Part shown: positions 1 through 6,720 of the stretch, one piece after another
How positions within the stretch are numbered: the first letter of the stretch is position 1
How the letters are laid out: every line of letters begins with the position of its first letter
Made by a program: the position numbers and the translations under genes
Assembly (NCBI GenBank): GCA_007123575.1
Contig: SKKV01000289.1
Location: forward strand, 1-10,304
DNA length: 10,304 bases
Direction of reading: 5' to 3'
Origin: Wenzhouxiangella sp.
GTDB taxonomy: Bacteria > Pseudomonadota > Gammaproteobacteria > Xanthomonadales > Wenzhouxiangellaceae
The notes under the pieces: model-generated
Told to the model about the DNA's origin: nothing
Database searches by the model: none
What the model saw: only the letters and a program-made list of their open reading frames with translations

Positions 1-1670
1 CGGAGCCAGGCTTTCAGCGGCTGGTGCTCGACACCCGCGATCTCGATATTCGAGACGTCAACGCGGTTCGACCGGACGGCGAGTACCTGCCGGTTTCCTG
101 GCGCTTAGGCGCCGATCACGGGCATCTTGGCCAGCCGCTGGTCATCGTCCTGCCGCAAGGCATCGAGCAGGTCCGCATCGACTATGCCAGCCGCCCCGAA
201 GCCTTCGGTCTGCAGTGGCTGGATGCCGAGCAGACCTCTTCCGGCAAGCCGTTTATGTTCTCGCAAAGCCAGCCGCACTACGCCCGCACCTGGGTACCGC
301 TGCAGGACACCCCGGCGGTGCGCTATACCTTCGACGCCACGGTACGCGGGCCGCGCGATCTGATGGTGGTAATGGGCGCAGACGGCAACCTTTTTGAGCG
401 TAACGATAGCGGCGAATATCACTTCGAAATGCCAGAGGCCATTCCCTCCTACCTGATGGCGATTGCGATTGGTGACCTGGTGTTTGCCGAAACCGGTCCG
501 CGCTCGGGTATCTACGCAGAGCCGCAGTGGATCGAGGCCGCCGCGAAAGAGTTCAATGTGCTCGAAGAAATGATCGATATCGGCGAAGATCTTTACGGGC
601 CCTACCGCTGGGGCCGCTACGACCTGCTGGTGCTGCCGCCCAGCTTCCCCTTTGGCGGCATGGAGAACCCGCGCCTGTCCTACGTCACCCCGACGATTAT
701 TGCCGGCGACGGCAGCCTGCTGGGCCTGGTCGCGCATGAGCTGGCCCACTCCTGGTCGGGCAACCTGGTTACCAACGCCGCCTGGCGCGACCTGTGGCTA
801 AACGAGGGCTTCACGGTCTACTTCGAGGCCCGGATCATGGAGCGGTTGTACGGCAGCGAAGTGCGCGACCAGCTTGCCGTACTGAGCTGGGATGGCCTCA
901 ACGAGACCCTGCAGACCGCCGACGAGCGCGATCGCCAGCTGGTCCGCGACCTGTCCGACCGCGACCCCGAACAGGCTTTCATGCGCGTACCCTACGACAT
1001 GGGCCGGTTTTTCATCGACTGGCTGGAACATCGTTACGGCCGCGAGGTGCTGGATACGTTTCTGCGCGAGTATTTTGATCACTTCGCGTTTCGCTCGATC
1101 ACCTCCGAGGACTTTCTTGACTACGCACGCGAGCACCTGATCGAAGCCCATCCCGGACAGGCCAGCCTGGCCGAGTTCGAGGAATGGCTGTACCAGCCGG
1201 GCCTTCCGGACACTGCCCAGGAGATCCGGCCGCGCTCCGATGCATTCACCGAGGTCGACGGCTGGCGCGAAAACTGGCAAACGGGCGAGGTGACGCTGGA
1301 AGAGCTGCCGGTGGACGACTGGTCGGTACACCAGTGGCGCCATTTTCTGATCGGCCTGGAAGGCCTGCTGGATGCCGACGCCATGGCGGCCATGGATGAA
1401 CAGTTCACCCTGGTTGAGCAGCAGAACTATGAGATCCTGTTTCTGTGGCTGATGCGTAGCATCGAAGCCGAGTACCAGCCTGGGATCGAGCGCCTGGAAA
1501 GCTTCTTGCTGGAAGTTGGCCGCAACAAGTTCACCCAGCCGCTGTATGCCGCGCTGGCGGCCAGTGACTGGGGCCGGGACTGGGCGGTGGCGGTCTATGA
1601 GCGCGCCCGACCGGGGTACCATCCGCTGACCCGGCAGGCGGCCGAACGCGCGCTGGGTCTGAACGAATAG
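1..1670 (+). CDS. M1 family metallo-aminopeptidase, leukotriene A4 hydrolase-like (5' end missing)
   Basis: Zinc aminopeptidase removing N-terminal residues from peptides. Numbering here takes the GTG codon at nt 24 as residue 1, but the frame stays open to the left edge and the residues before it (EPGFQRLVLDTRDL) match the LVLDTKDL stretch of leukotriene A4 hydrolase, so GTG-24 is probably not the true start. By comparison with that enzyme, roughly 50 residues plus any signal peptide are missing, so the cell location cannot be read. Visible motifs are GGMEN at 211-215 (substrate N-terminus binding), the zinc site H238-E239-x2-H242 with E261 as third ligand, and VPYDMG with Y324 at the catalytic tyrosine position. 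The WLYQPGLP junction (from W388) leads into the helical C-terminal domain, where R500 and K502 match the carboxylate-binding Arg/Lys pair of leukotriene A4 hydrolase. The residue equivalent to that enzyme's Tyr378 is Phe319. Peptidase activity is well supported; epoxide hydrolase activity is not. It ends in TAG 6 nt before the next gene. Confidence 0.93.
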   Translation, partial: EPGFQRLVLDTRDLDIRDVNAVRPDGEYLPVSWRLGADHGHLGQPLVIVLPQGIEQVRIDYASRPEAFGLQWLDAEQTSSGKPFMFSQSQPHYARTWVPLQDTPAVRYTFDATVRGPRDLMVVMGADGNLFERNDSGEYHFEMPEAIPSYLMAIAIGDLVFAETGPRSGIYAEPQWIEAAAKEFNVLEEMIDIGEDLYGPYRWGRYDLLVLPPSFPFGGMENPRLSYVTPTIIAGDGSLLGLVAHELAHSWSGNLVTNAAWRDLWLNEGFTVYFEARIMERLYGSEVRDQLAVLSWDGLNETLQTADERDRQLVRDLSDRDPEQAFMRVPYDMGRFFIDWLEHRYGREVLDTFLREYFDHFAFRSITSEDFLDYAREHLIEAHPGQASLAEFEEWLYQPGLPDTAQEIRPRSDAFTEVDGWRENWQTGEVTLEELPVDDWSVHQWRHFLIGLEGLLDADAMAAMDEQFTLVEQQNYEILFLWLMRSIEAEYQPGIERLESFLLEVGRNKFTQPLYAALAASDWGRDWAVAVYERARPGYHPLTRQAAERALGLNE

Positions 1671-1676
1671 GCCAGC

Positions 1677-2387
1677 GTGAACCCCGAAGCGGCGCTGCTG
1701 GCCGGTTTCCTGGCCGGCCTGTTCGGTTCCACCCACTGCTTAGGGATGTGCGGCGGCATTGCCGGCATGCTGCACGCCCAGCTGCCCGGCGACAAGCCGT
1801 GGCTGGCGGCCGGCTTTCACGTCGGCCGCATTGCCAGCTACCTGCTGATCGCCCTGATCGCCACTGGTATCGGTATGTTGCCGGCCACCCTGCTGCCCGA
1901 ATATACCGTGGTGGTGATGCGCGTAGCACTAGGCTTGATGCTGGTGATGATGGCGGTCTATATCGCCCTGCCCGGGCGCTTTCGCGACCTGGCCGGCCAG
2001 GCCGCCGCGCCCCTGACCCGGCGCATGATCCCGGTGCTGGCCCACTTCCTGCCGGTAAAAAGCTTCGACAACGCGCTCGGCCTGGGACTGCTTTGGGGGC
2101 TGCTGCCCTGCGGCCTGCTCTACACCGTGGTCGCCAGCGCCGTGCTGCTGGCCGACCCGCTGGCCACTACCGCCATGGTCCTGGCCTTCGGGCTGGGCAC
2201 CGTGCCGCTGCTGTTGGGGACCGGTTTGGCGGCACTCAAATTTCGTTCGGCAGTCAACCGCAAGGGCTTGCGCGGCCTGGCCGCTGCGCTATTGGCATTG
2301 ACCGGGATTCTGGTGGCCTTTGGGCCGTGGTTGGCTCATTTGATCGATCATCCCTGGATGCATTTTTTGGCGGATTGTGTGAGCTGA
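1677..2387 (+). CDS. Sulfite exporter TauE/SafE family (DsbD_2-like) membrane protein
   Basis: A 236-residue, very hydrophobic inner membrane protein with about six predicted transmembrane segments. Near the N-terminus it has HCLGMCGG (C21, C25), and in a later membrane segment LLPCGLLY (C145). This paired Cys/Pro-Cys-Gly pattern is typical of the small DsbD_2/TauE-SafE-like proteins often encoded beside cbb3 oxidase maturation genes (ccoG-H-I-S) in gammaproteobacteria, and recalls the cysteine-bearing helices of CcdA/DsbD. Sulfite export is only the family label; a role in metal or thiol handling during oxidase assembly is an inference from gene neighbourhoods elsewhere. The GTG start at 1677 places the first membrane helix at the N-terminus as expected. 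It lies 6 nt after the aminopeptidase stop with only a weak AGG ahead, so translational coupling is likely. No cco gene is inside the window, but hemN and fnr, frequent neighbours of this family, lie a short way downstream. Confidence 0.85.
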   Translation: MNPEAALLAGFLAGLFGSTHCLGMCGGIAGMLHAQLPGDKPWLAAGFHVGRIASYLLIALIATGIGMLPATLLPEYTVVVMRVALGLMLVMMAVYIALPGRFRDLAGQAAAPLTRRMIPVLAHFLPVKSFDNALGLGLLWGLLPCGLLYTVVASAVLLADPLATTAMVLAFGLGTVPLLLGTGLAALKFRSAVNRKGLRGLAAALLALTGILVAFGPWLAHLIDHPWMHFLADCVS

Positions 2388-2418
2388 AAAGGGAAAGGGA
2401 TTGGGGGCTGCCGTGGGG
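2386..2418 (+). repeat. Purine tract with G-quadruplex pattern after the TauE/SafE-like gene
   Basis: The TGA stop at 2385-2387 runs directly into AAAGGGAAAGGGA. Four G-runs follow each other on the coding strand: 2391-2393, 2397-2399, 2403-2407 and 2415-2418, with loops of 3, 3 and 7 nt. That satisfies the usual G3+N1-7 quadruplex pattern. The first 15 nt can also pair imperfectly with the pyrimidine tract at 2504-2533, about 105 nt away. Whether it folds or acts in transcript 3'-end formation is not shown by sequence alone. Confidence 0.55.
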
Positions 2419-2461
2419 TTCAGGGCCGGAACGGGGTGGTGGTGAAGGATTGAGCATGGAC

Positions 2462-2481
2462 CCCGGCCGCGTTGGGCCGGG
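2462..2481. terminator. GC-rich hairpin between convergent genes (possible weak bidirectional terminator)
   Basis: CCCGGCC at 2462-2468 and GGCCGGG at 2475-2481 form a perfect 7-bp stem with a six-base loop (GCGTTG). It sits between two genes that converge, where a terminator is expected. On the + strand a short T-run (2488-2491) follows 6 nt later; on the - strand no T-run follows. It is therefore not a textbook intrinsic terminator and may only be a pause or 3'-end stem. Confidence 0.35.
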
Positions 2482-2503
2482 CTACGGTTTTCCGGGTTCT
2501 AGG

Positions 2504-2533
2504 TTTCCCTTTTTCCCTTCCCCTTTTTCCCCT
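2504..2533 (-). repeat. Purine tract (read on -) with G-quadruplex pattern after the S9 peptidase gene
   Basis: On the + strand this is an unbroken pyrimidine tract of C and T runs. Read on the - strand, the S9 stop codon TAG (2534-2532) leads straight into four G-runs of 4, 4, 3 and 3 separated by A-only loops of 5, 2 and 5 nt, a complete G3+N1-7 quadruplex pattern. The last codon of the S9 gene overlaps the tract. It mirrors the tract after the TauE/SafE-like gene in position and composition. Confidence 0.55.
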
Positions 2534-5039
2534 ACTCCTTCGTTTCCGGATAGAGGTGATGCCACCACTGTGGTTGGTCCTTCAGGTGCTTGTCGAACCA
2601 GGCCAGCATCGTGTCCCACCAGATGTAGCGCTGTTCGCGGTCCAGGATCCAGTGGTCTTCGCCGGGGAATTCGACCAGCTCGACCTCGCGGCCGAGGAGC
2701 TTCAGGGCAGTGAACATGTTGTGGGATTCGCCCGGCGGGACGTTGGTGTCGGAGTCGCCGGTGACCAGCAGCAGCGGCGTGTTGATCCGGTCGGCGGAAT
2801 AGACCGGGCTCTGGCCGACGTAGAGCTCCGGGTTGTTCCAGGGAAAACTGCCGCGGCTGGCAATGCCGCTGTAGCCGTAGCCCCACCAGCCCTGGCCCCA
2901 GTAAGAGGTCAGCGCGCTGATGCCAGCATGGGAAATGGAGGCGGCATAGAGGTCGGTCAGGGTGGCCAGGTGCATGGTCATGAAGCCGCCGTAGCTGGCG
3001 CCGATATTGCCGATGCGCTCCGGGTCGATGAAATCATGCGCGGCGATGAACTTCTCGGTGCCTTCGATGATGTCATCGGCGGTGTACTTGCCCCAGGCGT
3101 TGACGTGCAGGGCCGAGAAACGCTGGCCATAGCCGATCGTGCCACGCGGCTGCAGCACGTAGACCACGTATCCCTTGGCCGCCCACAGGTTGAACGGATA
3201 GCGGCCGGTGAACTGACGATTGACCGGCGTGGTGCCGCCGTAGTAGTAGACGATCAGCGGGTAGCGCTGGTCGGGATCGAAGTCCGGCGGCAGGTAATAG
3301 CGGCCTTCGATTTCATCACCCTCGGTATTGGTGAATGACCAGGGCTCGATCTGCCCGAAGCGAACATTGGCGTAGGAGCCTGGCGCGGTATCGTGCAGCA
3401 GTTCAGGCCGGTTGCGCTGAAGATCCAGGCGATGCACCCGCTGCGGCGTACCGGCCCGGGTACCGCGCACGACCACGACCGGCCGGCGGCCCTCGGAGGC
3501 GACAAACTGCTCCATCACTTCCAGGCCGGTATCCAGCCTGGTAAAGCGCTCACGATTGGTCTCGAAGCGGACCAGGATGACCTCTTCGCCGGCCACTGCC
3601 GACAGCAGCAGGTCACCGTCGGGCAGTCGGTGCATGGCGCCGAAGGCCGGGTCGAAATCGCGGCTGACGCTGCGGGCGCTGTTGCCGTCGGCGGCCAAGC
3701 GGTAAAGCTGGGTGTCGTACTCGTTGGATGTGTATTCGTCGTCGGTGGTCGCGCCATCGCCCTGGGCCAGGCCCGGGCCGGCCAGCAGCCAGTAACCCTG
3801 GTCGGCAAACAAGGCGCCGTTGAACAGGCGGAACTGGCCCACCTCACGCTCTTCCAGGTCCGGCAGGCTCAGTTCGAACAGGCGGAACAGGCTGTGCGGC
3901 GGTTCGGCATAGTCGATCAGACGCTCGCTGAGCAGCAGGCGGTCACCATCCGGATGAATATCCTGCAGGCTGACGCTGGCATCCTTGGCCGTCAGCGGGC
4001 GGATCAGGCCGCTGGCGACATCGACCTGGAAGATCTGGCTGTTGTCGCGGAACGTGGCCCAGCGATCTTCCAGCGAACGCAGCCGACGGCGCTTGTCGTT
4101 GTCGGACTTGTACGGCTCGGTCCAGGCGAACACGATGGAGCCACTGTCAGGATGCCAGCGCCAGCTGCCGACCTGCTCGTGGTTGGCCAGCAGCAGGCGG
4201 GCCTGGCCGTTGCTCTTGCGGTGCAGCCACAGGTTGTCGCCTTCCTGCACAGCCAGGAAGCGACCGTCCGGGCTCCAGGCCAGGGCGCGCGGCGGCGCGC
4301 TGGTCCACTGGCGCAGCACCGTATCCTCGCGCAGGTCGCGGATCTCGGTGCGACGCAGATCCTGATCGGCCGCATCGCTGCGCCCGCTGAAGGTCAGCGC
4401 CAGGTAGCGACCGTCCGCCGAAATGGCCATCTGGCCGACGGTTTCGGCGTTGGTCAGCAACCGCGCCGTCACCCGACGCTCGGGGCGGGTATGGGCGCTG
4501 ACCTGGTCATGCTCGGCACGGCCCTGCCAGCGCAGGTCCGGCGCATCGTCGCCGCTGTGTCCGCGGTGAATCAGCCAGATCCGATGGCTGCCGGCGGCCA
4601 CGGCCAGCTCGTAGCCATCGCTGCCGGCCGCAACGGCCTTGCCGTCGTGGTAGAAGCTGACATCCTGCAGGCCGTCAACCTTTACATGACCGCGGACAAA
4701 GCGGTCTGCTTCAAGGTTCAGCGCCCAAAGCGCCAATCCGCTGTCGACAGCGTCGCCAGGAGCGCGCTCCTGCCAGGTCAGCGGCTGGCCAAACACCGAC
4801 ACCTGCTCGCCGGCGCGCGGCAGCCCGCGCGATTCCAGCTGCATGACCAGGGCGCGGGCCAGCTGATCGCGCTTTGCGCTTTCCTTGTACAGCTCACTGG
4901 CGACCGGCAAGGCCTCCAGCGCCAGCACCGATTCGATGGCACGGGCGACAGAAGCGTCCTCGGCGCCGGCCGACTGAATCAGCGCAAGCGAGAAGATCAA
5001 GACAGGGGCGAGCCAGGTTGCAGCCAGGCGATTCGACAT
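2532..5039 (-). CDS. Exported S9 family serine peptidase (prolyl oligopeptidase/dipeptidyl peptidase type)
   Basis: An 835-residue peptidase expected to cut dipeptides or short pieces from peptides, often next to proline. Residues 1-26 form a signal peptide (basic start, hydrophobic core, cleavage near SAGA-ED), so it acts in the periplasm or outside. Residues of about 30-190 are an N-terminal part that I do not recognise, ending in a beta-rich stretch. A beta-propeller follows at about 195-520, with repeats such as ISADGRYLAL and WSPDGRFLAV. The alpha/beta-hydrolase domain (about 600-825) carries the triad: S682 in GASYGG, D764 in DTNV (aligned with the Asp of DPP4) and H796 in GEDHW. The start is supported by GGAG at 5049-5046, six bases before the ATG. 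The gene is divergent from hemN, with 148 nt between the start codons, and converges on the TauE/SafE-like gene. The exact substrate cannot be told. Long open frames on the other strand are composition artefacts. Confidence 0.93.
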   Translation of the reverse strand: MSNRLAATWLAPVLIFSLALIQSAGAEDASVARAIESVLALEALPVASELYKESAKRDQLARALVMQLESRGLPRAGEQVSVFGQPLTWQERAPGDAVDSGLALWALNLEADRFVRGHVKVDGLQDVSFYHDGKAVAAGSDGYELAVAAGSHRIWLIHRGHSGDDAPDLRWQGRAEHDQVSAHTRPERRVTARLLTNAETVGQMAISADGRYLALTFSGRSDAADQDLRRTEIRDLREDTVLRQWTSAPPRALAWSPDGRFLAVQEGDNLWLHRKSNGQARLLLANHEQVGSWRWHPDSGSIVFAWTEPYKSDNDKRRRLRSLEDRWATFRDNSQIFQVDVASGLIRPLTAKDASVSLQDIHPDGDRLLLSERLIDYAEPPHSLFRLFELSLPDLEEREVGQFRLFNGALFADQGYWLLAGPGLAQGDGATTDDEYTSNEYDTQLYRLAADGNSARSVSRDFDPAFGAMHRLPDGDLLLSAVAGEEVILVRFETNRERFTRLDTGLEVMEQFVASEGRRPVVVVRGTRAGTPQRVHRLDLQRNRPELLHDTAPGSYANVRFGQIEPWSFTNTEGDEIEGRYYLPPDFDPDQRYPLIVYYYGGTTPVNRQFTGRYPFNLWAAKGYVVYVLQPRGTIGYGQRFSALHVNAWGKYTADDIIEGTEKFIAAHDFIDPERIGNIGASYGGFMTMHLATLTDLYAASISHAGISALTSYWGQGWWGYGYSGIASRGSFPWNNPELYVGQSPVYSADRINTPLLLVTGDSDTNVPPGESHNMFTALKLLGREVELVEFPGEDHWILDREQRYIWWDTMLAWFDKHLKDQPQWWHHLYPETKE

Positions 5040-5097
5040 GGTGGTCTCCAGGGGCTATGCGGAACGGCCCATCAATTTAGCAGACTGTCCGCACCTT

Positions 5098-5111
5098 TTG
5101 ACTTCGATCAA
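5098..5111 (+). promoter_or_regulatory. Anr/FNR box upstream of hemN
   Basis: TTGACTTCGATCAA matches the FNR/Anr consensus TTGAT-N4-ATCAA at nine of ten defined bases (C for T at position 5). Its centre is 5104.5. A -10-like hexamer at 5134-5139 puts a predicted start of transcription at 5146, which makes the box centre exactly -41.5, the class II activator position. The FNR protein encoded downstream keeps the E-x2-S-R recognition residues for TTGAT. Because the box is nearly palindromic and lies 59 nt upstream of the S9 start codon, it may also influence that divergent gene. Confidence 0.85.
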
Positions 5112-5133
5112 ACGGGCAAGCGTCGATGTCGTT

Positions 5134-5139
5134 TAGGCT
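5134..5139 (+). promoter_or_regulatory. Predicted hemN -10 element (class II FNR-dependent promoter)
   Basis: TAGGCT lies 22 nt after the FNR box, the spacing of class II FNR promoters, where the box replaces the -35 element. It keeps only three of six TATAAT bases, as expected for a promoter that depends on an activator. Predicted start near 5146, giving a leader of about 42 nt before the hemN ATG. This is a spacing-based inference. Confidence 0.5.
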
Positions 5140-5158
5140 GTCGACCACTATCGAGAAA

Positions 5159-5177
5159 ATCCCGCGATTGGCGGGGT
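5159..5177 (+). other. Possible hairpin covering the hemN ribosome binding region
   Basis: CCCGC (5161-5165) pairs with GCGGG (5171-5175), extended outward by a T-G wobble and an A-T pair, with loop GATTG. The right arm overlaps the purine-rich GGGGTGGA (5173-5180) that is the likely ribosome binding site 7-8 nt before the ATG at 5188. Opening or closing of this stem could modulate translation; this is not demonstrated. Confidence 0.35.
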
Positions 5178-5187
5178 GGAACAGACC

Positions 5188-6582
5188 ATGTCAGAACTGA
5201 TGCGACCCACGTTTGATCTGAAACTGATCGAAAAATACGGCGGTGAGGGTCCGCGTTATACCTCTTACCCGACTGCACCGCAGTTTACCGATCGATTCTC
5301 AACCGCCGATTACTGCATGGCCATGGTCGAAAGCAACCGCTTGCCGATCCCGGCCGACCTGTCGCTATATGTGCACGTGCCATTCTGCAGCAGCCCCTGC
5401 TTTTACTGCGGTTGCAACCGGGTCATCACCCGCTCGGTGAGTGCGGGCGATCAATTTCTCGCTAATCTGGGGCGCGAGCTGGCGCTGGTTGCGCCACGCT
5501 TCGATCGTGATCGCCTGGTCCGTCAGCTCCACCTTGGCGGTGGCACACCCACTTTCCTGAACGTCGATCAACTGCGGCAGATGCTGTTGTTGCTGCGAAA
5601 ACACTTCAGCTTTGCCGGCGATGCCGAGCTGGGTCTGGAAATCGACCCCCGGACCATCGACCCGGTTGGTATCCGCGCGCTGGCCGACATGGGTTTCAAC
5701 CGTTTATCGATTGGCGTTCAAGACCTGGAGGCAGATGTTCAACAGGCCGTCAACCGCATCCACGATACCGCCATGGTCGGCGCCTGCATGGGCGCTGCCC
5801 GTGCTGCCGGCTTTTCCTCGATCAGCCTCGACCTGATCTACGGCCTGCCGCTCCAGACCACCATGGGTTTCGCCCGCACCATCGATACGGTCATCAGCAT
5901 GCGGCCGGATCGTATTGCACTGTTCAACTACGCCCATTTGCCCCACCTTTTCAAGGCACAGCGGCGCATTGATGAGAAGCAGCTGCCGACACCATCCACC
6001 AAGCTGGCCATCTTCCGCAATACCTTGAACCGCCTGCTGGACGCCGGCTACGAATTCATCGGCATGGATCACTTCGCCCTGCCAGATGACTCGCTGGTCC
6101 GGGCAAGACAGGATGGCTCGCTGGTGCGCAATTTCCAGGGTTACTCCACCCACGGTGGCCTTGATCTGGTCAGCTTCGGCCCCTCGGCCATCAGCCAGGT
6201 CGGCGACACTTTCGCCCAGAACACCCGCAGCAATGACGAATGGGCGATCAGTCTGAATGAAGGCCAAATCCCAACGGCCCGGGGATTGACCCGGTGCCTG
6301 GACGACCGGTTGCGCGGGGACATCATCGAGCGCATCATGTGCACCGGCAGCTTGAACTACCGCGACATTGAAAAGCTGTATGAGCTGAAATTTCGGCGAT
6401 ACTTCGCCAATGAACTCCGTGGGCTCCAGCCACTGGCGGAAGATGGTCTGATCGAGCTTCATTCCGGCGGATTCCGCGTCACCAGCAATGGGCTATTGTT
6501 TCTGCGCGCCATTGCCAAGGTATTCGACGCCTACCTGCAACCACAAACTCAGGGAAGCGGGCGCTTTTCACGCATCGTCTGA
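5188..6582 (+). CDS. hemN: Oxygen-independent coproporphyrinogen III dehydrogenase (radical SAM)
   Basis: Cytoplasmic radical-SAM enzyme that decarboxylates two propionates of coproporphyrinogen III to give protoporphyrinogen IX when oxygen is too low for HemF. The 464-residue product is close to the E. coli length (457). The early stretch GPRYTSYPTAPQF is a HemN hallmark. The 4Fe-4S motif is C67-x3-C71-x2-C74 followed by C76 (FCSSPCFYCGCN), the HemN variant of the radical-SAM signature. HLGGGTPTFL is the next SAM-binding loop. The HemN-specific C-terminal domain is complete, which separates it from the HemW/HemN-like chaperones. I chose the ATG at 5188 over an in-frame GTG at 5176 because GGGGTGGA lies 7-8 nt before the ATG and overlaps that GTG. 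Expression is very likely activated by FNR through the box at 5098-5111. It is followed by fnr on the same strand. Confidence 0.97.
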   Translation: MSELMRPTFDLKLIEKYGGEGPRYTSYPTAPQFTDRFSTADYCMAMVESNRLPIPADLSLYVHVPFCSSPCFYCGCNRVITRSVSAGDQFLANLGRELALVAPRFDRDRLVRQLHLGGGTPTFLNVDQLRQMLLLLRKHFSFAGDAELGLEIDPRTIDPVGIRALADMGFNRLSIGVQDLEADVQQAVNRIHDTAMVGACMGAARAAGFSSISLDLIYGLPLQTTMGFARTIDTVISMRPDRIALFNYAHLPHLFKAQRRIDEKQLPTPSTKLAIFRNTLNRLLDAGYEFIGMDHFALPDDSLVRARQDGSLVRNFQGYSTHGGLDLVSFGPSAISQVGDTFAQNTRSNDEWAISLNEGQIPTARGLTRCLDDRLRGDIIERIMCTGSLNYRDIEKLYELKFRRYFANELRGLQPLAEDGLIELHSGGFRVTSNGLLFLRAIAKVFDAYLQPQTQGSGRFSRIV

Positions 6583-6600
6583 TCGGCAATATCCGATCGG
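6579..6600 (+). other. Hairpin overlapping the hemN stop codon
   Basis: GATCGG (6581-6586) pairs with CCGATC (6593-6598), extended by a T-G wobble and a C-G pair to 8 bp, with loop CAATAT. No T-run follows directly, so it is not a standard intrinsic terminator. It could mark the hemN transcript end or slow read-through into fnr. Confidence 0.35.
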
Positions 6601-6642
6601 CAGAAAGCCTTTGCTTCCGTTCGAGACTGCATTCGGCGTAGC

Positions 6643-6651
6643 TGATATACT
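6643..6651 (+). promoter_or_regulatory. Extended -10 promoter of fnr
   Basis: TGATATACT contains TG-N-TATACT, an extended -10 element with five of six hexamer bases matching. No good -35 hexamer is seen at 16-18 nt, which an extended -10 can tolerate. The predicted start is near 6658, with a leader of about 63 nt. There is no FNR box nearby, so fnr appears to be transcribed independently of itself and at least partly independently of hemN. Confidence 0.5.
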
Positions 6652-6720
6652 TAACGCAGGATTGTTCCATTGCCTTGCTCAGGTGTTGGCGTTAGCAACA
6701 GTCAGGACGGAAACCGCTCG

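Noticed and set aside
798..1736. 312-codon open frame on the - strand across the M1 and TauE/SafE-like genes
   Set aside because: It overlaps two genes with clear family motifs and its translation resembles nothing; a composition shadow.
2339..2349. TTGATCGATCA palindrome considered as a second FNR site
   Set aside because: The half-site spacing is wrong and it lies inside the end of the TauE/SafE-like coding region.
3393..5216. 607-codon open frame on the + strand, antisense to the S9 peptidase gene
   Set aside because: The S9 protein on the other strand has a full set of motifs and a signal peptide. The antisense product has no recognisable domain and low-complexity composition, as expected from high third-position GC.
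5704..6462. 252-codon open frame on the - strand inside hemN
   Set aside because: HemN is unmistakable and complete on the + strand; the antisense frame has no independent support.
6684..6700. TGTTG / CAACA inverted repeat in the fnr leader
   Set aside because: Only 5 bp, AT-containing, with a 7-nt loop; too weak to call a regulatory structure.
6670..6720. Upstream TTG start adding 17 residues to FNR
   Set aside because: It lacks a ribosome binding site, lies close to the predicted transcription start, and would make the protein longer than its family; the ATG at 6721 fits better.
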